Positions 11,059-23,870 are shown, counted from the first letter of the stretch. The stretch is DNA of 64,000 nt from Antedon mediterranea (GCF_964355755.1 NC_092670.1:3063001-3127000); one strand, 5' to 3'. Numbers and translations are program-made. The notes: a model not told the origin generated them from the sequence alone.

Positions 11059-11084
11059 AAGTTCTGTATACTGAAGGCCATCTC

Positions 11085-12792
11085 TTATGCTTCAGTATCA
11101 CTTTCTTTTGCATCAGATGTAGGACTAAGAGGTAATAAATAGTCACTAATGTTACTGTTAGTTGTACTAACAATATCTCGGGAAGGCAACAAGTACACCC
11201 TCTTGTTTCCATATAAACGATGCAAAAGCTGTGCATTCCTTTCTTGATCATCAGTTAAACGTAGTTTAGTTAATCGTGAACCCATTCCAATCATAAACTC
11301 AAACCTAGAAGATATAATTTATAAAATGTAGATGACAAAATGTTATGTTATTTACTGAAGGGAGGTGAAAGCTGTACACAAGGCATTCTTTTTTTTCTGA
11401 CTTAAAACACTCAGCACCTAAATATCAAGGTACAGTTCATTTATTATTATAGTTATTTATTAAAAACATTCAGAATATGTACTGGTGTGTATATTGTAAT
11501 GACCAATCAAAAATTATTCTGATCTTAACTGTACATCATATCATTGCACACAGGTTAACAAACTTCTTATGTTGGTACTATCACATTATATTGAAAGCTC
11601 AAAGTTAAGATTTTGCAAGGCATTTTGTTTAATCTTTTGAAGATGAAAAGGAAGCTGGAATATTGTTTCTATGAATCAGTCATGCTTGTAACCAATCAGA
11701 ATCCCACTTTCGCTGAGCAAAAACTTATTCAAAATATTTTTTTGCAAATCAAACATTGCTTGTAAACTAAATTTAACATTTTAGTTTTCACTACAGTTAC
11801 AGTACTTTATTTTAAATTTAAATAAATCAAAAGAACTTACTTATTTGGATCACTTTCAATTTCCAATATATCTGAAAACATATTTTCCAATTTTTTGTAA
11901 ACTTCTTTTGCTGTCATGCATTGTTCTAGTTCAACATGATGATAAACATGACCTGTAGTGTTAAAAGTAAATTTCATGATACATAATCAGTAAATATGAT
12001 TTCTCATGTAGACAAAAACAAAAATAGGCCATGTTGAACCTTGAAAATGTTTATCAACTTTCAAAAGATTGAAAAAAAAAATCAATTTATTTTTTAGTCA
12101 AGACAGTGTTCTATACTTTTTATATATTTATTCATGAATTGAGGAATTTTGTTTAAAAAAGTTCATTACTTAAATGTTTAGACTATAAATACATTTTTTT
12201 TAAGTGAATGTGCCAAAAAAGTTTCTGAAACAAAAATTGGTAAGAACAATATTTTTAGTCGCGTGTACGCGACTCTATAGTTCACTATGTCGGTCGGTCG
12301 GTCTGTCTGTTGGTCCGGTATCACTATGCGTTTTAGCACGCGACTTATGGCTGTTGGCCTTGTTTTTATTAGTATTGAATAAAAAAACTGAAATACATAG
12401 TAGATTAGGATAATAATCATAATAAATAACTAACCTTTTTCATCTAGTTTTCCATAGTAATTTGCCCTGGGTATTTGATCGCTTTGTGATGTATCCAATA
12501 AATTGACTTCTTTTAAGTAGAAGTAATTTTGGTTTTGCCTAGAATTAGAGCATGAACGAGACCTTGAATTATCTTGTGTTCTTCTTCTGGTGGTATTTCT
12601 TGATCTTGTTGATGGTGTGGTAAATAAACTATTCATTTCACTATTTAGATCTTGGTGTGGTCTTCTTGCAGTATTTCTATGTGCTTGAGGTTGAGCATTT
12701 GGAGTTACATTCTGAATGATTGTTAAAAAATTGTCATTTGATAGTAGGGATTTGGTTAAATTATCTATATCAGTTGTTGAAAGCGATGCCAT
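11085..12792 (-). CDS. three-exon companion gene of the large transposon (229 aa)
   Basis: Exons (minus strand): 12792-12435, 11952-11841 and 11304-11085. Donors GTTAGTT and GTAAGTT and acceptors ACTACAG and TTCTAG are canonical, and the joined length is 690 nt, exactly 230 codons with stop. Exon 1 starts MASLSTTDIDNLTKSLL and has a low-complexity Arg/Ser stretch (about residues 60-90, RSRNTTRRRTQDNSRSRS). Exon 2 gives GHVYHHVELEQCMTAKEV; exon 3 gives FEFMIGMGSRLTKLRL and ends SDAKESDTEA. The C-terminal half (xMTxxEVxxxLxxxF ... FEFM) resembles the region before the HECT domain in G2E3-like multi-copy proteins of fish and invertebrates. I cannot assign a function. Its intactness contrasts with the broken transposase. 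Intron 1 contains a small repeat (12240-12370). Confidence 0.7.
12240..12370. repeat. small GTCGCGTG/CACGCGAC-bounded repeat with GGTC run
   Basis: AGTCGCGTG (12258-12266) and AGCACGCGACT (about 12335-12345) form inverted ends around a GGTCGGTCGGTCTGTCTG run. It lies in intron 1 of the minus-strand gene. It looks like a short dispersed non-autonomous element; no target duplication was identified. Confidence 0.4.
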
Positions 12793-12920
12793 GGTTTTAT
12801 TTTTACAGTAGTTATCTGAAACAAAACAAATTATTATTAATAATTAAATTCATCAATACAGATACAGTACTGAATTAACTATCCTACTACACAGTACTAG
12901 TGGTGAAGCTCATATTTTGT

Positions 12921-13331
12921 TACCTCCGCCAAGGAGGTTATGTTTTCACCCCTGTATGTTTGGGTGCGTGGGTGCGCGTGTGTGTGTGTGTTTGTGTGTG
13001 TGTCTGTGAACAGCCTGAAGGCCACAGTTTTTAACCGATTCCCACCAAATTTGGACACAATGATCTATGCCCCAAAAGCTCGGACGAAAAAAAAAATATA
13101 TAAAAATAAAAAAAACTCTCAGCGGGATTTGAACCAGGGACCTTAACTGTGAGAGGCTGGATACATAACCATTACACCAAACTCTCATCCACAACTTTGT
13201 AGTGTGCAGTTAGCCTATTTACACTTTAGAACTAATAAAAAAAAAGTTTTAAAAAAAACATTTTCGGAGGGAATTTTATGTAGGGGAATTTTACAGTAGG
13301 CGGAGGTTTGTACTCTCGGAGTACCCTCTAG
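12921..13331 (-). mobile_element. Helitron-like or SINE-like 0.4-kb non-autonomous element
   Basis: The left end has the palindrome CCTCCGCCAAGGAGG (12923-12937). The right end has GGCGGAGGT (13299-13307), complementary to the left ACCTCCGCC, then a hairpin GTACTC-TCG-GAGTAC (13310-13324) and CCTCTAG ending 13331. A hairpin shortly before a terminal CTAG is the standard 3' end of Helitrons, but a 5' TC was not found. A GT-rich run (about 12961-13004) and the phrase ACCGATTCCCACCAAATTTGG match a widespread animal repeat I remember only in general form. It lies upstream of the companion gene's start. Confidence 0.5.
13112..13190 (-). repeat. tRNA-like segment (pol III A and B boxes) inside the repeat
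   Basis: On the minus strand, TGGTGTAATGG (13169-13179) fits an A box and GGTTCAAATCC (13125-13135) fits a B box at roughly tRNA spacing. The outer ends (GAGAG on both sides) cannot pair as an acceptor stem, and a T-rich run follows. It is therefore a tRNA-derived SINE-like piece or tRNA pseudogene, not a functional tRNA. Confidence 0.6.
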
Positions 13332-13424
13332 TTTAGATATATTTTAAAGGATTATTCTACATTACAAGAAGAAGAATAGAATATCGCATTTTGTTATTTC
13401 AGTAGTAAAATATTGATTGTTTTA

Positions 13425-13880
13425 CCCAGGTCTAGTAGGGCTAGCTTACAACTAGCTGGGCTACTACTACTAGGCTAGGCCATACCCTGCAGGTTTGGCT
13501 AGCCTAACACCAGCCCTACTGCTGTTATCAACTCCAAATGTGTTATTACTAACTATATCATGAATAGCAAATCTTGGATTTAGGCTTTAAGTAGGCCTCA
13601 TAAGTAGGCTCACGTCTGACCCTTTAATAAAACGTATAAACAAATAAATCCTTTTTTAAATTGATGACAGGTACAGTAAACGCTGACACTTAAGCTGCGT
13701 GATGTAGGCATTTATTAGCTAGTTTATGCGGTTTGCCTAGTTAGGCCTAGGCGGCGCCTATCTATATAATAGGCCTATGCCTCTTGGCCTACTAGTAGAC
13801 TAGCTAGGCTAGCTAGGCCCTGTACTGTTGTAGCTGTACTAGGCTAGGCCTAGTAGTACAGTAGGCCCTATACTGGTTTA
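13425..13880. repeat. second CTAGGCC-rich tract
   Basis: Same word content as 1490-2190, interrupted by ordinary sequence around 13530-13740. It lies just inside the right terminal repeat, so the large transposon is flanked internally by such tracts on both sides. Confidence 0.6.
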
Positions 13881-14092
13881 CAGCTCTAAGGAATGGGCTA
13901 CTTACATACTGTACTGTGTAGGCCTGCCTACCTCAACAATAGGATGACACTGACAGTTGACTATAGTATAGATAGCCCTAATCAACGATTAAAAGAAGTA
14001 TGGGTATGCATTCCAGATTCCATCCAAACATGTGGTGCATGCTCGTCTCACTTGCTGAATACCATGAGGGTGCGTAGAGGTTATTCGAAGGC

Positions 14093-14446
14093 GGTGGCAG
14101 GCCGCCGGTCATCTAGCCATTCTAGACGATAAACCCCTTTCGAGAAATGGTATGGTCTTCACGCTTGATTAGAGATCTCTAACCAAGCGTTACAAGTGTA
14201 CATTCCTTGTTACAACTACATTTTAAAAGTGTACAACTACATTTTAAAAGTGTACAACTACATTTTAAAAGTGTACAACTACATTTTACAAATGTACAAC
14301 TACGTTTTACAATTACAAACATGCATTTTACAAATACACACACATTTTTAGGTTTACAAATACATTTTGCAATTACACACACACACATTTTAAATGTACA
14401 CATACATTTTTCAGCTACACACTTTTGCTGCTTATGGCGCCCCATA
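14093..14446 (-). repeat. right terminal inverted repeat of the large transposon
   Basis: Reverse-complement partner of the left repeat, with the same 21-bp sub-repeats (about 14220-14283) and the same AGAGATCTCT-centred palindrome (about 14160-14190). The two ends differ at only a few sites in the outer 300 bp, so the insertion is fairly recent or the ends have been homogenised. Confidence 0.9.
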
Positions 14447-14452
14447 AACGAC

Positions 14453-15405
14453 GACCACCCGATCATTGTGAAATACATTTTTTGTAGATTTTCTAAGCTA
14501 GGCCTAAAGTGTAATAATAACAGTAGTAGCATATATTTATTTGACATTTAATGAAATACAAATTTAGTACAGATTACGGAGTCATAATATACTATTTTTA
14601 TACCTCGAATAGTACAGATCGTATTATCGGCTTCACGTACTAGGCTAGGCCTAGCCTAAATCATTTTTTTTCATGGGTGAGAGCCATTCTGACTAGGGAT
14701 TAAAACGCTAAAACATTGGGGCCCGCGGGCCTAGCTAGCCTACTACTAAACGATTGGCCCACTACTAAACGATTGGCCCATAAATAACAAAACTCAGTGG
14801 ATTCCAAACCCATCCTATCAACCAAACTCCAATATCGCCGTCCGCACGTATGGTGTCCCGATCGTCTAAGTAGGCCTAAAATAGGCCTAGGCCTAGTTTA
14901 CTCTCCAAAAAAAGCGGATACTACTGCATCAAGCAAGTAGACCAGGTACTAGGTATAGCCGATCCGGCCCAGTTAAAAATTGAGCTAGCTAGTGTAGTAG
15001 ACCCTATGCGAATTGATACTACCAGGCCTTTTACTAGGCTACACCTTCTTAAAATTAGCAATACTTATGTTTACAAATATTCCAACTCTCTCATTCGAGC
15101 TATATTATCTATACCATTCCGGTAGGTCGAGTCGACCTTCAATCAAATACTGTACATCGTTCATGTTGTAATTATAGACGGGGTATACTCGACCCGACCA
15201 GTTTGGTATTGTATACTGTATCTGCTTATCACGTGACGATGCCAGGCATGGGCAGGTAGAGCAGGGAGTTGTTATTAGAAACTCCCTGGGTAGAGCACGT
15301 GTATCGTCGTCTCGCTCTCCTCTCGCTAAGCAGGAATGTATACGTTACGCTTCATTGATTTTGAAGGCTTTAAAGGGGGGTTCCGGGTTTAAAATGAATA
15401 GTAAA
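14453..15405. other. spacer between the large transposon and the array
   Basis: No gene. It includes CTAGGCC-rich pieces (14500-14900), a 20-bp direct duplication around CTACTAAACGATTGGCCC (about 14741-14780), and a CAGGGAGTT hairpin (15262-15288). The last 45 bp (15361-15400, GGCTTTAAAGGGGG ... GGGTTTAAAA) resemble 747-774. Confidence 0.5.
15262..15288. repeat. CAGGGAGTT hairpin
   Basis: Arms CAGGGAGTT (15262-15270) and AACTCCCTG (15280-15288) with a 9-nt loop. The same arms form a perfect palindrome at 40346-40369 inside another transposon, so it is a recurring structural motif. Confidence 0.7.
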
Positions 15406-16951
15406 CTAGACATGAAACTCGTCACTTTGACGAGTTAGTTATCCGCACGACAGATGCCACGTGCACGTCATACGTTAAAAACTATAATAAGAGGTGGTCC
15501 TGTATTTTCGCCTTGTATTATAATTATACAGTACACTGTGTATAAAAGGAGACATTAATTCTACATGATACAGAGGGCGGCAAACAACAATTTGCTCACA
15601 TCAGAGACTATGCTGGTGTACATTGTACTACTGTATATTATATGACATATTAACTGAATTATGGGACCTGCCTTTAATTCAAATATTTAACATGATGACG
15701 TCATAAAAAAAACAACACAACGATAGCAATTTCTGAAGAAAATTATCTTAGAAACAACATATTAACGTGTAGAAGAAATTTGAATACGTAAAATGTTGGT
15801 GCGCGCACATTTAAATGTGATGAACTATTACGCAAAATATGAAAATATGACTTTTTTTATTCAACTGGCAATATGATGACGTCACAACATCCGATTGGCA
15901 AAATGTTTACATGAATTCGTATCTACAATCCTATAGCTTCCAGAAAACGTTTTAATCGTGATTATCACATTTTATTCTTACGAGCCAATACAGATTAAAA
16001 TTTACTGTAAAGATGAAATTAATGACCCAAGTAATTAAAATTTTTAGGCATGATGACGTTATAAAAATTTAAATATTTTTATCTCATGCTAAAGAAAGTT
16101 GATTGACCTAGACAATATATAAATATAGGAGAAAAAGGAATACAGATAAGCGTGATGCGCTCCATTGAATGTGATGAGCAATAACGAAACAGACAAAAAT
16201 CCTATATTTTACATTCGTGTGGCCATACGATTACGTCACAATGTTTTTTTAGCCTTATCGATGCATGATCCGATATCTGCAACTCATCAACTTCTAGATT
16301 TTGTAATAAAAATAAACGGTTCACGGTTTACTTTAGAAACTATGACTGTTTAAAAAAAGACATTATTTTGATGATTTTTTAAGCTTTTTCATAAAAAACG
16401 CGCACAAATTGTCTAATTCAACGTGTTCGTATGGCGTTATTTAAACTGGAAAAGGTCTAAATTGTTTTCAAAATTACTAGGAAAGGCTTGAAAAATATAA
16501 TTCAAGAGAAAAAAATATGTTTTTATCGCTACGTGCGCACCGCGTGCGTAAAAAATTGCGCGCCCGTGGGAATTTTTGACATGCTCAAAATGACATGAAA
16601 CGCGTAAAAAGTTGATTAGAAATTAATTTTGCGCATTTTGAAATTTTAAATGCGCGTGGGCGCGTAACTTCTTGTGAAACATGCCATTTTTAATCCGTAG
16701 AAAGTTTGCCCCTGATATGACTTAAATTTTGGCAAAGTGTCAATACTAAATGACTTTTGGTTTTTAATCTATGATCAATCATTGAAATTCATAAAATTGC
16801 GCGTAAGTCACGTTGCGCAACTATGACGTCATTAAAAAATAGGAGGTGCACAACTTCACGTAAATGCCCATATGTTGTCAAAGTTATGAAATGTTATGTT
16901 TACACATTTTAGAGAAACGCGACTCACAAAAAGGAAGGAAGGAAAGAAGAA
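15406..16951 (+). repeat. array unit 1 (subtype A, 1546 bp)
   Basis: Most diverged unit at its 5' part: after the hairpin and CACGTGCACGTCATACGTT the sequence 15480-15640 differs from all others. It rejoins the consensus near 15650. The edge position fits reduced homogenisation at array ends. Confidence 0.85.
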
Positions 16952-18471
16952 CTAGACATGTAACTCGTCACTTTGACGAGTTAGTTATCCGCACCACAAA
17001 CGCCACGTGCACTTTATACGTTGGAATATTGCACACAGAAAAAGATTATGGCATTTATGACCTGACCTGAAGAATATGATATGTTGTTATTGCTGAATTC
17101 TGTTATTTTGTGTCATATAGTATACACAGTATAATCTGTATACATATTACATACAGTGTAGAATAGGTGAAATGACTGGACCCGCCATTTCTTCCAATTT
17201 TTAACATGGTGACGGTATCAAAATGAAACACTAAGATAGCAATTTCAGAAGGAAATTATCTCGGCAACAACATATTAACGTGTAGAAAAAATTTAAATAC
17301 GTAAAATATTGATGCGCGCTTTTTGAAATGTAATGAATTATGACGCAAAAGATGAAAATACGACTTTTTTATTTAACTGGTCATATGATGACGTCACAAC
17401 ATCCGATTGGCAAAATTTTCACATGATTTCCTATCTACAATCTAATAGCTACTAGAAAACGTTTTAATCGTTATTATCACATTTTATTCTTACGAGCTAT
17501 AACAGATTAAAATTTACTGTAAAGATGGAATTAATGCTACACGTAATTGAATTTTTTTGGCATGATGACGTCATAAAAATTAAAATATTTTTAACTCATG
17601 CGAAAGATAGTTGATTGACCTAGACAATATCAAAATCGGGGTGAAAATGGAAAACGGATAAGCGTGATGCGGTCCATTGAATGTGGTGAGCAATAACGAA
17701 AGAGACAAAAATCCTATTTTTTACATTCGTGTGGCCATACGATGACGTCATAACTTCCGAGAGGTAAAAATTCTGCATGAATTTATATCTACAATTTATC
17801 TTCTTGCATAATAAGTTAAAACAAATTGGGGTCACCTTTGATCCTGACGAGCTATAATAGATTCAAAATAGGCATAATTTTGACAATATTTTGTCACTTT
17901 TGCAACTAAAACGCATGCAAATGGTCTAAGTCAACGTGTACGTATGACGTCATTTTAACTTGAAATGATGTCAATCTTGTTTAAAATGACTACGAAAGGC
18001 TGGACACTCAAAATTCAAGAAAAAAAACATGGTTTTCATACTCCGTGCGCCCCTTACGCGTAAATTTTTTCGCGCGCGTGGGAATTTTTGACATGCTCAA
18101 AATGTCATGATCAGCGTAGAAAGTTGATTAGAAATTAATTTTGCGCATTTTGAAATTTTAAATGCGCGTGCGCGCGTAACTTCTTGTAAAACATGCCATT
18201 TTTAATCCATAGAAAATTTGCACTTGATATGACTTAAATTTTCACAAAGTGTCAAAACAAAATTACGCTTGGTTTTTAATCTATGGTCAATCATAAAAAA
18301 TCATAAAATCGTGCGTAAGTCACGTTGCGCAACTCTGACGTCATTCAAAAATAGGAGGTGCACAACTTCACGTATTTGCCCATATGTTGACAAAGTTATG
18401 AAATGTTATGTTTACAAGTTTTTGAGATACGTGAGACACAAAAATGGGGGAGAAAGAAATAAGAAAAAAAA
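16952..18471 (+). repeat. array unit 2 (subtype A, 1520 bp)
   Basis: Full-length unit without the 3' hairpin. It has TGACGTCA at about 17390, 17568, 17743 and 18338. Confidence 0.9.
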
Positions 18472-19989
18472 CTAGACATGTAACTCGTCACTTTGACGAG
18501 TTAGTTATCCGCACGACAAAGGCCACGTGCACGTCATACGTTAGAATATTGCACACAGAAAAAGATTATGGCAATATGACCTGAACTGAAGAATATGATA
18601 TGTTGTTATTACTGAATTCTGTTATTTTTTGTCATATAGTATATACAATATAATCTGTATACATATTACAAACAGTGTAGAATAGGTGAAATGACTGGAC
18701 CCGCCATTTATTCAAATTTTTAACATGGCGACGGTATCAAAATGAAACACTAAGATAGCAATTTCGGAAGGAAATTATCTCGTCAACAACATATTAATGT
18801 GTAGAAGAAATTTAAATACGTAAAATATTGATGCGCGCTCTTTTAAATGTAATAAATTATGACGCAAAAGATGAAAATACGACTTTTTTTATTTAACTAT
18901 TCATATGATGACATCACAACATCCGATTTGCAAAATTTTCACATGATTTCCTATCTACAATCCAATAGCTACTAGAAAACGTTTTAATCGTGATTATCAC
19001 ATTTTAATCTTACGAGCTATAACAGATTAAAATTTACTGTAAAGATGAAATTAATGCCACAGGTAATTTAAATTTTTAGGCATGATGACGTCATAAAAAT
19101 TAAAATATTTTTAACTCATGCGAAAGATAGTTGATTGACCTAGACAATATAAAAATCGGGGTGAAAATGGAACGGCTAAGTTGAGATGCGCTCTATTAAA
19201 TGTGATGACCTATAACGAAAGATACAAAAATCCTTTATTTTATATTTGCGTGGTCATACGATGACGTCATAATGTCCGGTTAGCCATATTAATACATGAT
19301 CCGATATATACAACTAATCAACTTCCAGAATATGTTATCCACAAAAAGTTGACCGTGCAGTTTAGAAATTACGACTGTTTAAAAAAAGGCATAATTTTGA
19401 CAAATTTTTGAACTTTTTCATCAAAAAAGCGCACAAATTGTTTAATTCGACGTGCTCATATGACGTGATTTTAAGTCGAAATTGTTTAAAAGTTGATAAA
19501 ATTACTAAAAAAAGCTAGAAAAACATAAATCACGAGAAAAAAATATGTTTTTAACGCTACATGCGCACCGCGCACGTAAAAATTTTCGGGCGCGTGGGAA
19601 TTTTTGACATGCTTAAAATTACATGAAACGCGTAAAAAGTTGATTAGAAATTAATTTTGCGAATTTTGAAATTTTAAATGCGCGTGCGCGGGTAACTTTG
19701 TGTGAAACATGCCATTTTTAATCCACAGAAAATTGACTCTTGATATAAATTAAATTTTCACCAAGTCTCAATACAAATCGACTTTTGGTTTTTAATCTAT
19801 GATCAATCATTTAAATTCATAAAATTGCGTGCAAGTCACGTTGCGCAACTCTGACGTTTTTCAAAAATAGGAGGTGCACAACTTCACGTAAATGTCTATA
19901 TTTTGACAAAGTTACGATATGTTCTGTTTACACATTTTAGAGAAACAAGGCTCACAAAAAAAGGAAGAAAGACAGAAGAATAATACAGA
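18472..19989 (+). repeat. array unit 3 (subtype A, 1518 bp)
   Basis: Very similar to unit 2; ends in a GGAAGAAAGACAGAAGAATA purine tail without the 3' hairpin. Confidence 0.9.
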
Positions 19990-21522
19990 CTAGACATGTA
20001 ACTCGTCACTTTGACGAGTTTGGTTATCCGCCGCGCAAGTGGTGCAACATTAACATTAAGGGGATAGGTTGAGGACAAAAGGAAGTGTTCACGTTGGCAT
20101 TATGACCTGAACTGAAGAATATGATATGTTGCTGAATTTTATTATTTAAATTCATATATAGTATACACAGTATAATCTGTATCCATATCACATACAGTGA
20201 CATACATAGAATAGGTGAAATTACGGGACCCGCTATTTATTGCAATTTTTAACGTGTTGACGGTTTTAAAATGAAACGCGAAGTTAGCAATTCCGAAAGG
20301 AAATTATCTCAGCAACAACGTATTAGCATGTAGAAGAAATTTGAATACGTGAAATATTGATGCGCGCTCGTTTAAATGTAATGAATTATGACGCAAAAGA
20401 TGAAAATACGACCTTTTTTATATAACTGGCCATATGATGACGTCACAACATCCGATTGGCAACATTTTTACATAATTTCGTATCTAAAATTCAATAGCTT
20501 CCAGAAAAAGTTTTAATCGTGATTATCACATTTTATTCTTACGAGCTATAACAGATTAAAATTTACTGTAAAGATGAAATTAATGCCACACGTGATTTAA
20601 ATTTTTAGGCATGATGACGTCAAAAAAATTAAAATATTTTTAACTCATGCGAAAGATAGTTGATTGACCTAGACAATATCAAAATCGGGGTGAAAATGGA
20701 AAACGAATAAGTGGAGAGGCGCTCTATTCAATGTGATGACCTATGACGAAAGATACAAAAATCCTAAATTTTATATTCGTGTGGCCATACGATGACGTCA
20801 CAATGTCCGGTTAGCCATATTAATACCTGATCCTATATCTACAACTCATCAACTTCCAGAATATGTCATCCACAAAAAGTTGACCGTGTAGTTTAGAAAT
20901 TACGACTGTTTAAAAAAAGGCATATTTTTAACGGAATTTTGAACTTTTTCATCAAAAACACGCGCAAATTGTCCAATTCGACGTGCTCGTATGACGTAAC
21001 TTTAAGTCGAAATTGTTTAAAATTTGATAAAATTACTAGAAAAGGCTGGAAAAACATAAATCACGCGAAAAAAATATGTTTTCAATGCTACGTGCGCACC
21101 GCACACGTAAAAATTTGCGCACGCGTGGGAATTTTTTACATGCTTAAAACGACATGAAACGCGTAGAAAGTTGATTAGAAATTAATTTTGCGCATTTTGA
21201 AATTTTAAATGCGCGTGCGCGCGTAACTTTGTGTAAAACACGCAATTTTTTTTCAACATAAAGTTAGCGCATGATATAAATTAAACTTTTGGAAAGTTTC
21301 AATTTGAAATGTTATTTGGTTTTCGACCTATGTTAAATACGAGGAAATCGTTAAATCACGCGTAAGTCACGTTGCGCAATTGTAAACGTCATGAAAAGCT
21401 TCGCAGCACATCTTCATGTGCATGACGATATGTTGAGAAAGTTACAAAATGTTATGTTTACAAGTTTTAGAGAAAAGCGTTCCACAAAAATCATACAGAA
21501 AGAAAGAAGATCAAGAAAAAGA
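19990..21522 (+). repeat. array unit 4 (subtype B, 1533 bp)
   Basis: First B-type unit. From about 20690 to its end it is nearly identical to unit 11 (34160-34999), including GAATAAGTGGAGAGGCGCTC and the same short open frame (20939/34416). Its first half is different, so it is a mosaic. Confidence 0.9.
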
Positions 21523-21870
21523 CTAGACATGTAACTCGTCACTTTGACGAGTTTGGTTATCCGCCGCGCAAGTGGTGCAACATTAACATTAAGGCCTGTG
21601 CACACCGAACGCGAAGCCGCGAATTTCGCGTTAAAAAGTGACGCACGCGGCAGGCGACGGAAGCTTCCAGTGTGAACATACAAGCGAACAGTGTACGATA
21701 GTCGAATTTCAACTTCAACGCGTTGAAAACGACAGCAGCGAAGGCTTCGCACGCGAATTTTCAAAAGTTGAACCTTGGTCAACTTTTTGAGGCGTCGCGA
21801 GCGCGGTTTGCGTTCGTCAACCAATCAGAAGTCAGGAATATCTCTCATCGACGACACCGACGGCAAAAAA

Positions 21871-22057
21871 ATGGTGGCTGACGAGCGAGGTCTTTATGGA
21901 AATACTTACCCTTCTTGTCTTTACGATAAGGGAAGTAAGTCATACACAGACAGAAACATAAGGATTAATGCATGAAGACAATAATTTCAGACAAACATCT
22001 GTGTAGAAGAATGCCAGAAAAACTAGGCCTAAAACGCGTCAGAGATCAATTTGTAAA
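21871..22057 (+). pseudogene. MADF-domain exon remnant
   Basis: From ATG 21871 the frame reads NTYPSCLYDKGSKSYTDRNI and INA, then a TGA (21973-21975) where MADF domains have the conserved Trp. Similarity continues with VEECQKN and, in a shifted frame, LKRVRDQFVK up to a GTGAGT donor at 22058. MADF is a Myb/SANT-like DNA-binding fold. The stop and frameshift show this copy is dead. Confidence 0.65.
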
Positions 22058-22416
22058 GTGAGTTGGCAAGCCTATTTCTAGCCTAGGCTAGGCCTAGCTA
22101 GGCCTACCTAGGTTTAGGCAATACTAGGGCCTAGCTAGGCCTACCTAGCCTAGGCTACATATACCCTAGTAGGCTAGGCCATGCCAAGTAGTACTTATAG
22201 GCCTACATAATACTTACTAATCCCTACTAGTCTACTATGTGCTAGGCCAGGCCTAGCCTAGGTTAAGCCTACTACTAAATATGAGTACAGTACCTAGCCT
22301 ACTTATTATTATTAATTAATATTTATAGGCCTAATATTTAGTTGATTTAGTGTTGTAAGGCTAGGATAGGCCTAGTAGTAGTAATATTAATACATAAATA
22401 CTGTTGTTTTTTTTAG

Positions 22417-22583
22417 GTCAATTAGATGAACATTGATAAATGGGATCCTTCAGGCTATTACCAGCGTTACAAACTCCACCAATGACCAAGCTAGTAGTTT
22501 AAGCGGCCAGTATTATTATTGCCATGGAATTAAGAGCAATTGCTCCTCAAAAACGTGGACTGGCAATTATGAGGCTGATACAG
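22417..22583 (+). pseudogene. BESS-like exon remnant
   Basis: After TTTTTTTTAG (to 22416) a frame containing MELRAIAPQKRGLAIMRLIQ ends at a CAG/GTTTGT junction (22583/22584). The spacing of hydrophobics and the APQKR block resemble the BESS motif that follows MADF in many animal proteins, so it is probably the second exon of the MADF gene. It is short and lacks context, so the call is tentative. Confidence 0.4.
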
Positions 22584-23870
22584 GTTTGTATAGACTTTTT
22601 TCAAATGGGTATGTCAGTTGGTGACATACATTGGCCAGAAAAAAATGATTTGAGCAATATGCCTTACTATAGCAATTTTTTAATACTTGTTTCATTTTTT
22701 TTTTAATAGAAAATGGAAGAGATTAAGGAGGAGTTGGACTGTAACTAGTATTTATTAAGTGGTTATAGAAGGAAAGCTGAACTGAATGTCTTTTTTTAGC
22801 AATAGAGAACACATGGAAATATATGTATATGTTTTGTTATACTCCAATACTAAAAAAATAGTCAAATTGGCTGCCAGCTAATGAAATGTTTTTCATTTTA
22901 TAAGTGAAAACATAAGTTTTGTTGGGTTTTTTCTATGTAAGTGATTAACTTTGTTAAAACTACAAAATGGCCTATTCAAATTTGATTTAAATCATCTTCA
23001 TTTTTCATGATTCTATGGGACAATACATCTTTAAGTTTAGTGTCATTTTTTGGACAAGATATATTGTCTTCCTGAAAATATAATTTAAAACATTTTCGTT
23101 GTGTGTAATACAGTATAACACTTTAGGGTTAGTTATTCACTTTTAACAATAATAATATTTCTTCAATTTTCATTTTTTTTGGGATGATACATTTTAAATT
23201 TATTATTTTGATATTATTTTGCAAAAGTATTCAGGAGTAGTAAAAAAGAAAATCTGGTTGATATTTAATGATACCTTTAAAAACAATGATTCACTATTTC
23301 AATAAGTGTATTTATGTGAAAAAAAAGTCATAAGATAATAAATACAGTGTAAATATGAGTTTGGGATATTTATTACATTTAATCAAATGAGAATAAAACT
23401 GTATGTTTTGTCATGAATAATATAATATTTAATAATAATTAGAAAATAAATGTGAAAACTTTACATTAATATATAGGCATATAGTTTATATTTTTAAAGT
23501 GACAAACCCATGAAGATTCCCAGTTCGTGTTTATATGAAATGTTTTATATGGTTATAATAACCTCTGTTGAAAGATATTTGTAACACCACTAATAAATAC
23601 AGTCAGCAGATCACATGTACGTGTAATCAACATGCAATAAATGCTTTAATTCTTGTAACTGTATTGATATTGGATACATCTTCTTCTGTCCTTGTTATAT
23701 ATACATACAATCATGCACATTTCAGGCTTTGGAAAAGGATAACATTTTCCCACCAAAACAAAACACTGTGATTGGTGTAACCAGGGAAGAGTTAAATTAC
23801 ATTTTAATTTAACTCTTCTCTGGTTAAACTTACATAGGAAATACTTCAGAGTCATCTTCTCTGATTATTT
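22584..23870. other. non-coding interior of the Harbinger-type element
   Basis: A+T-rich, with many AATAAA-like words and no family motif in any frame. An inverted pair (AACCAGGGAAGAGTTAAATT and AATTTAACTCTTCTCTGGTT, about 23779-23827) forms a hairpin of about 20-bp arms. Confidence 0.5.

Larger units (their letters stand above)
1040..14446. mobile_element. 13.4-kb IS3EU-like DNA transposon with long terminal inverted repeats
   Basis: The left end (TATGGGGCGCCATAAG from 1040) and right end (reverse complement ending 14446) are matching inverted repeats of about 355 bp. AACGAC occurs directly outside both ends (1034-1039 and 14447-14452), a 6-bp target duplication. Inside are a broken transposase with an integrase-type DDE core on + (2252-7123) and an intron-containing companion gene on - (11085-12792). 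The transposase type and 6-bp duplication fit the IS3EU class as I remember it; the class name is inference. The element is large because others have inserted into it: a TTAA-type element (2896-6033), a Helitron-like piece (12921-13331) and a diverged array-family repeat (8560-9690). It is very unlikely to be autonomous because the transposase is interrupted. Confidence 0.85.

Noticed and set aside
13112-13190. Functional tRNA gene on the minus strand
   Set aside because: A and B boxes are present, but the ends cannot form an acceptor stem and the segment lies within a repeat.
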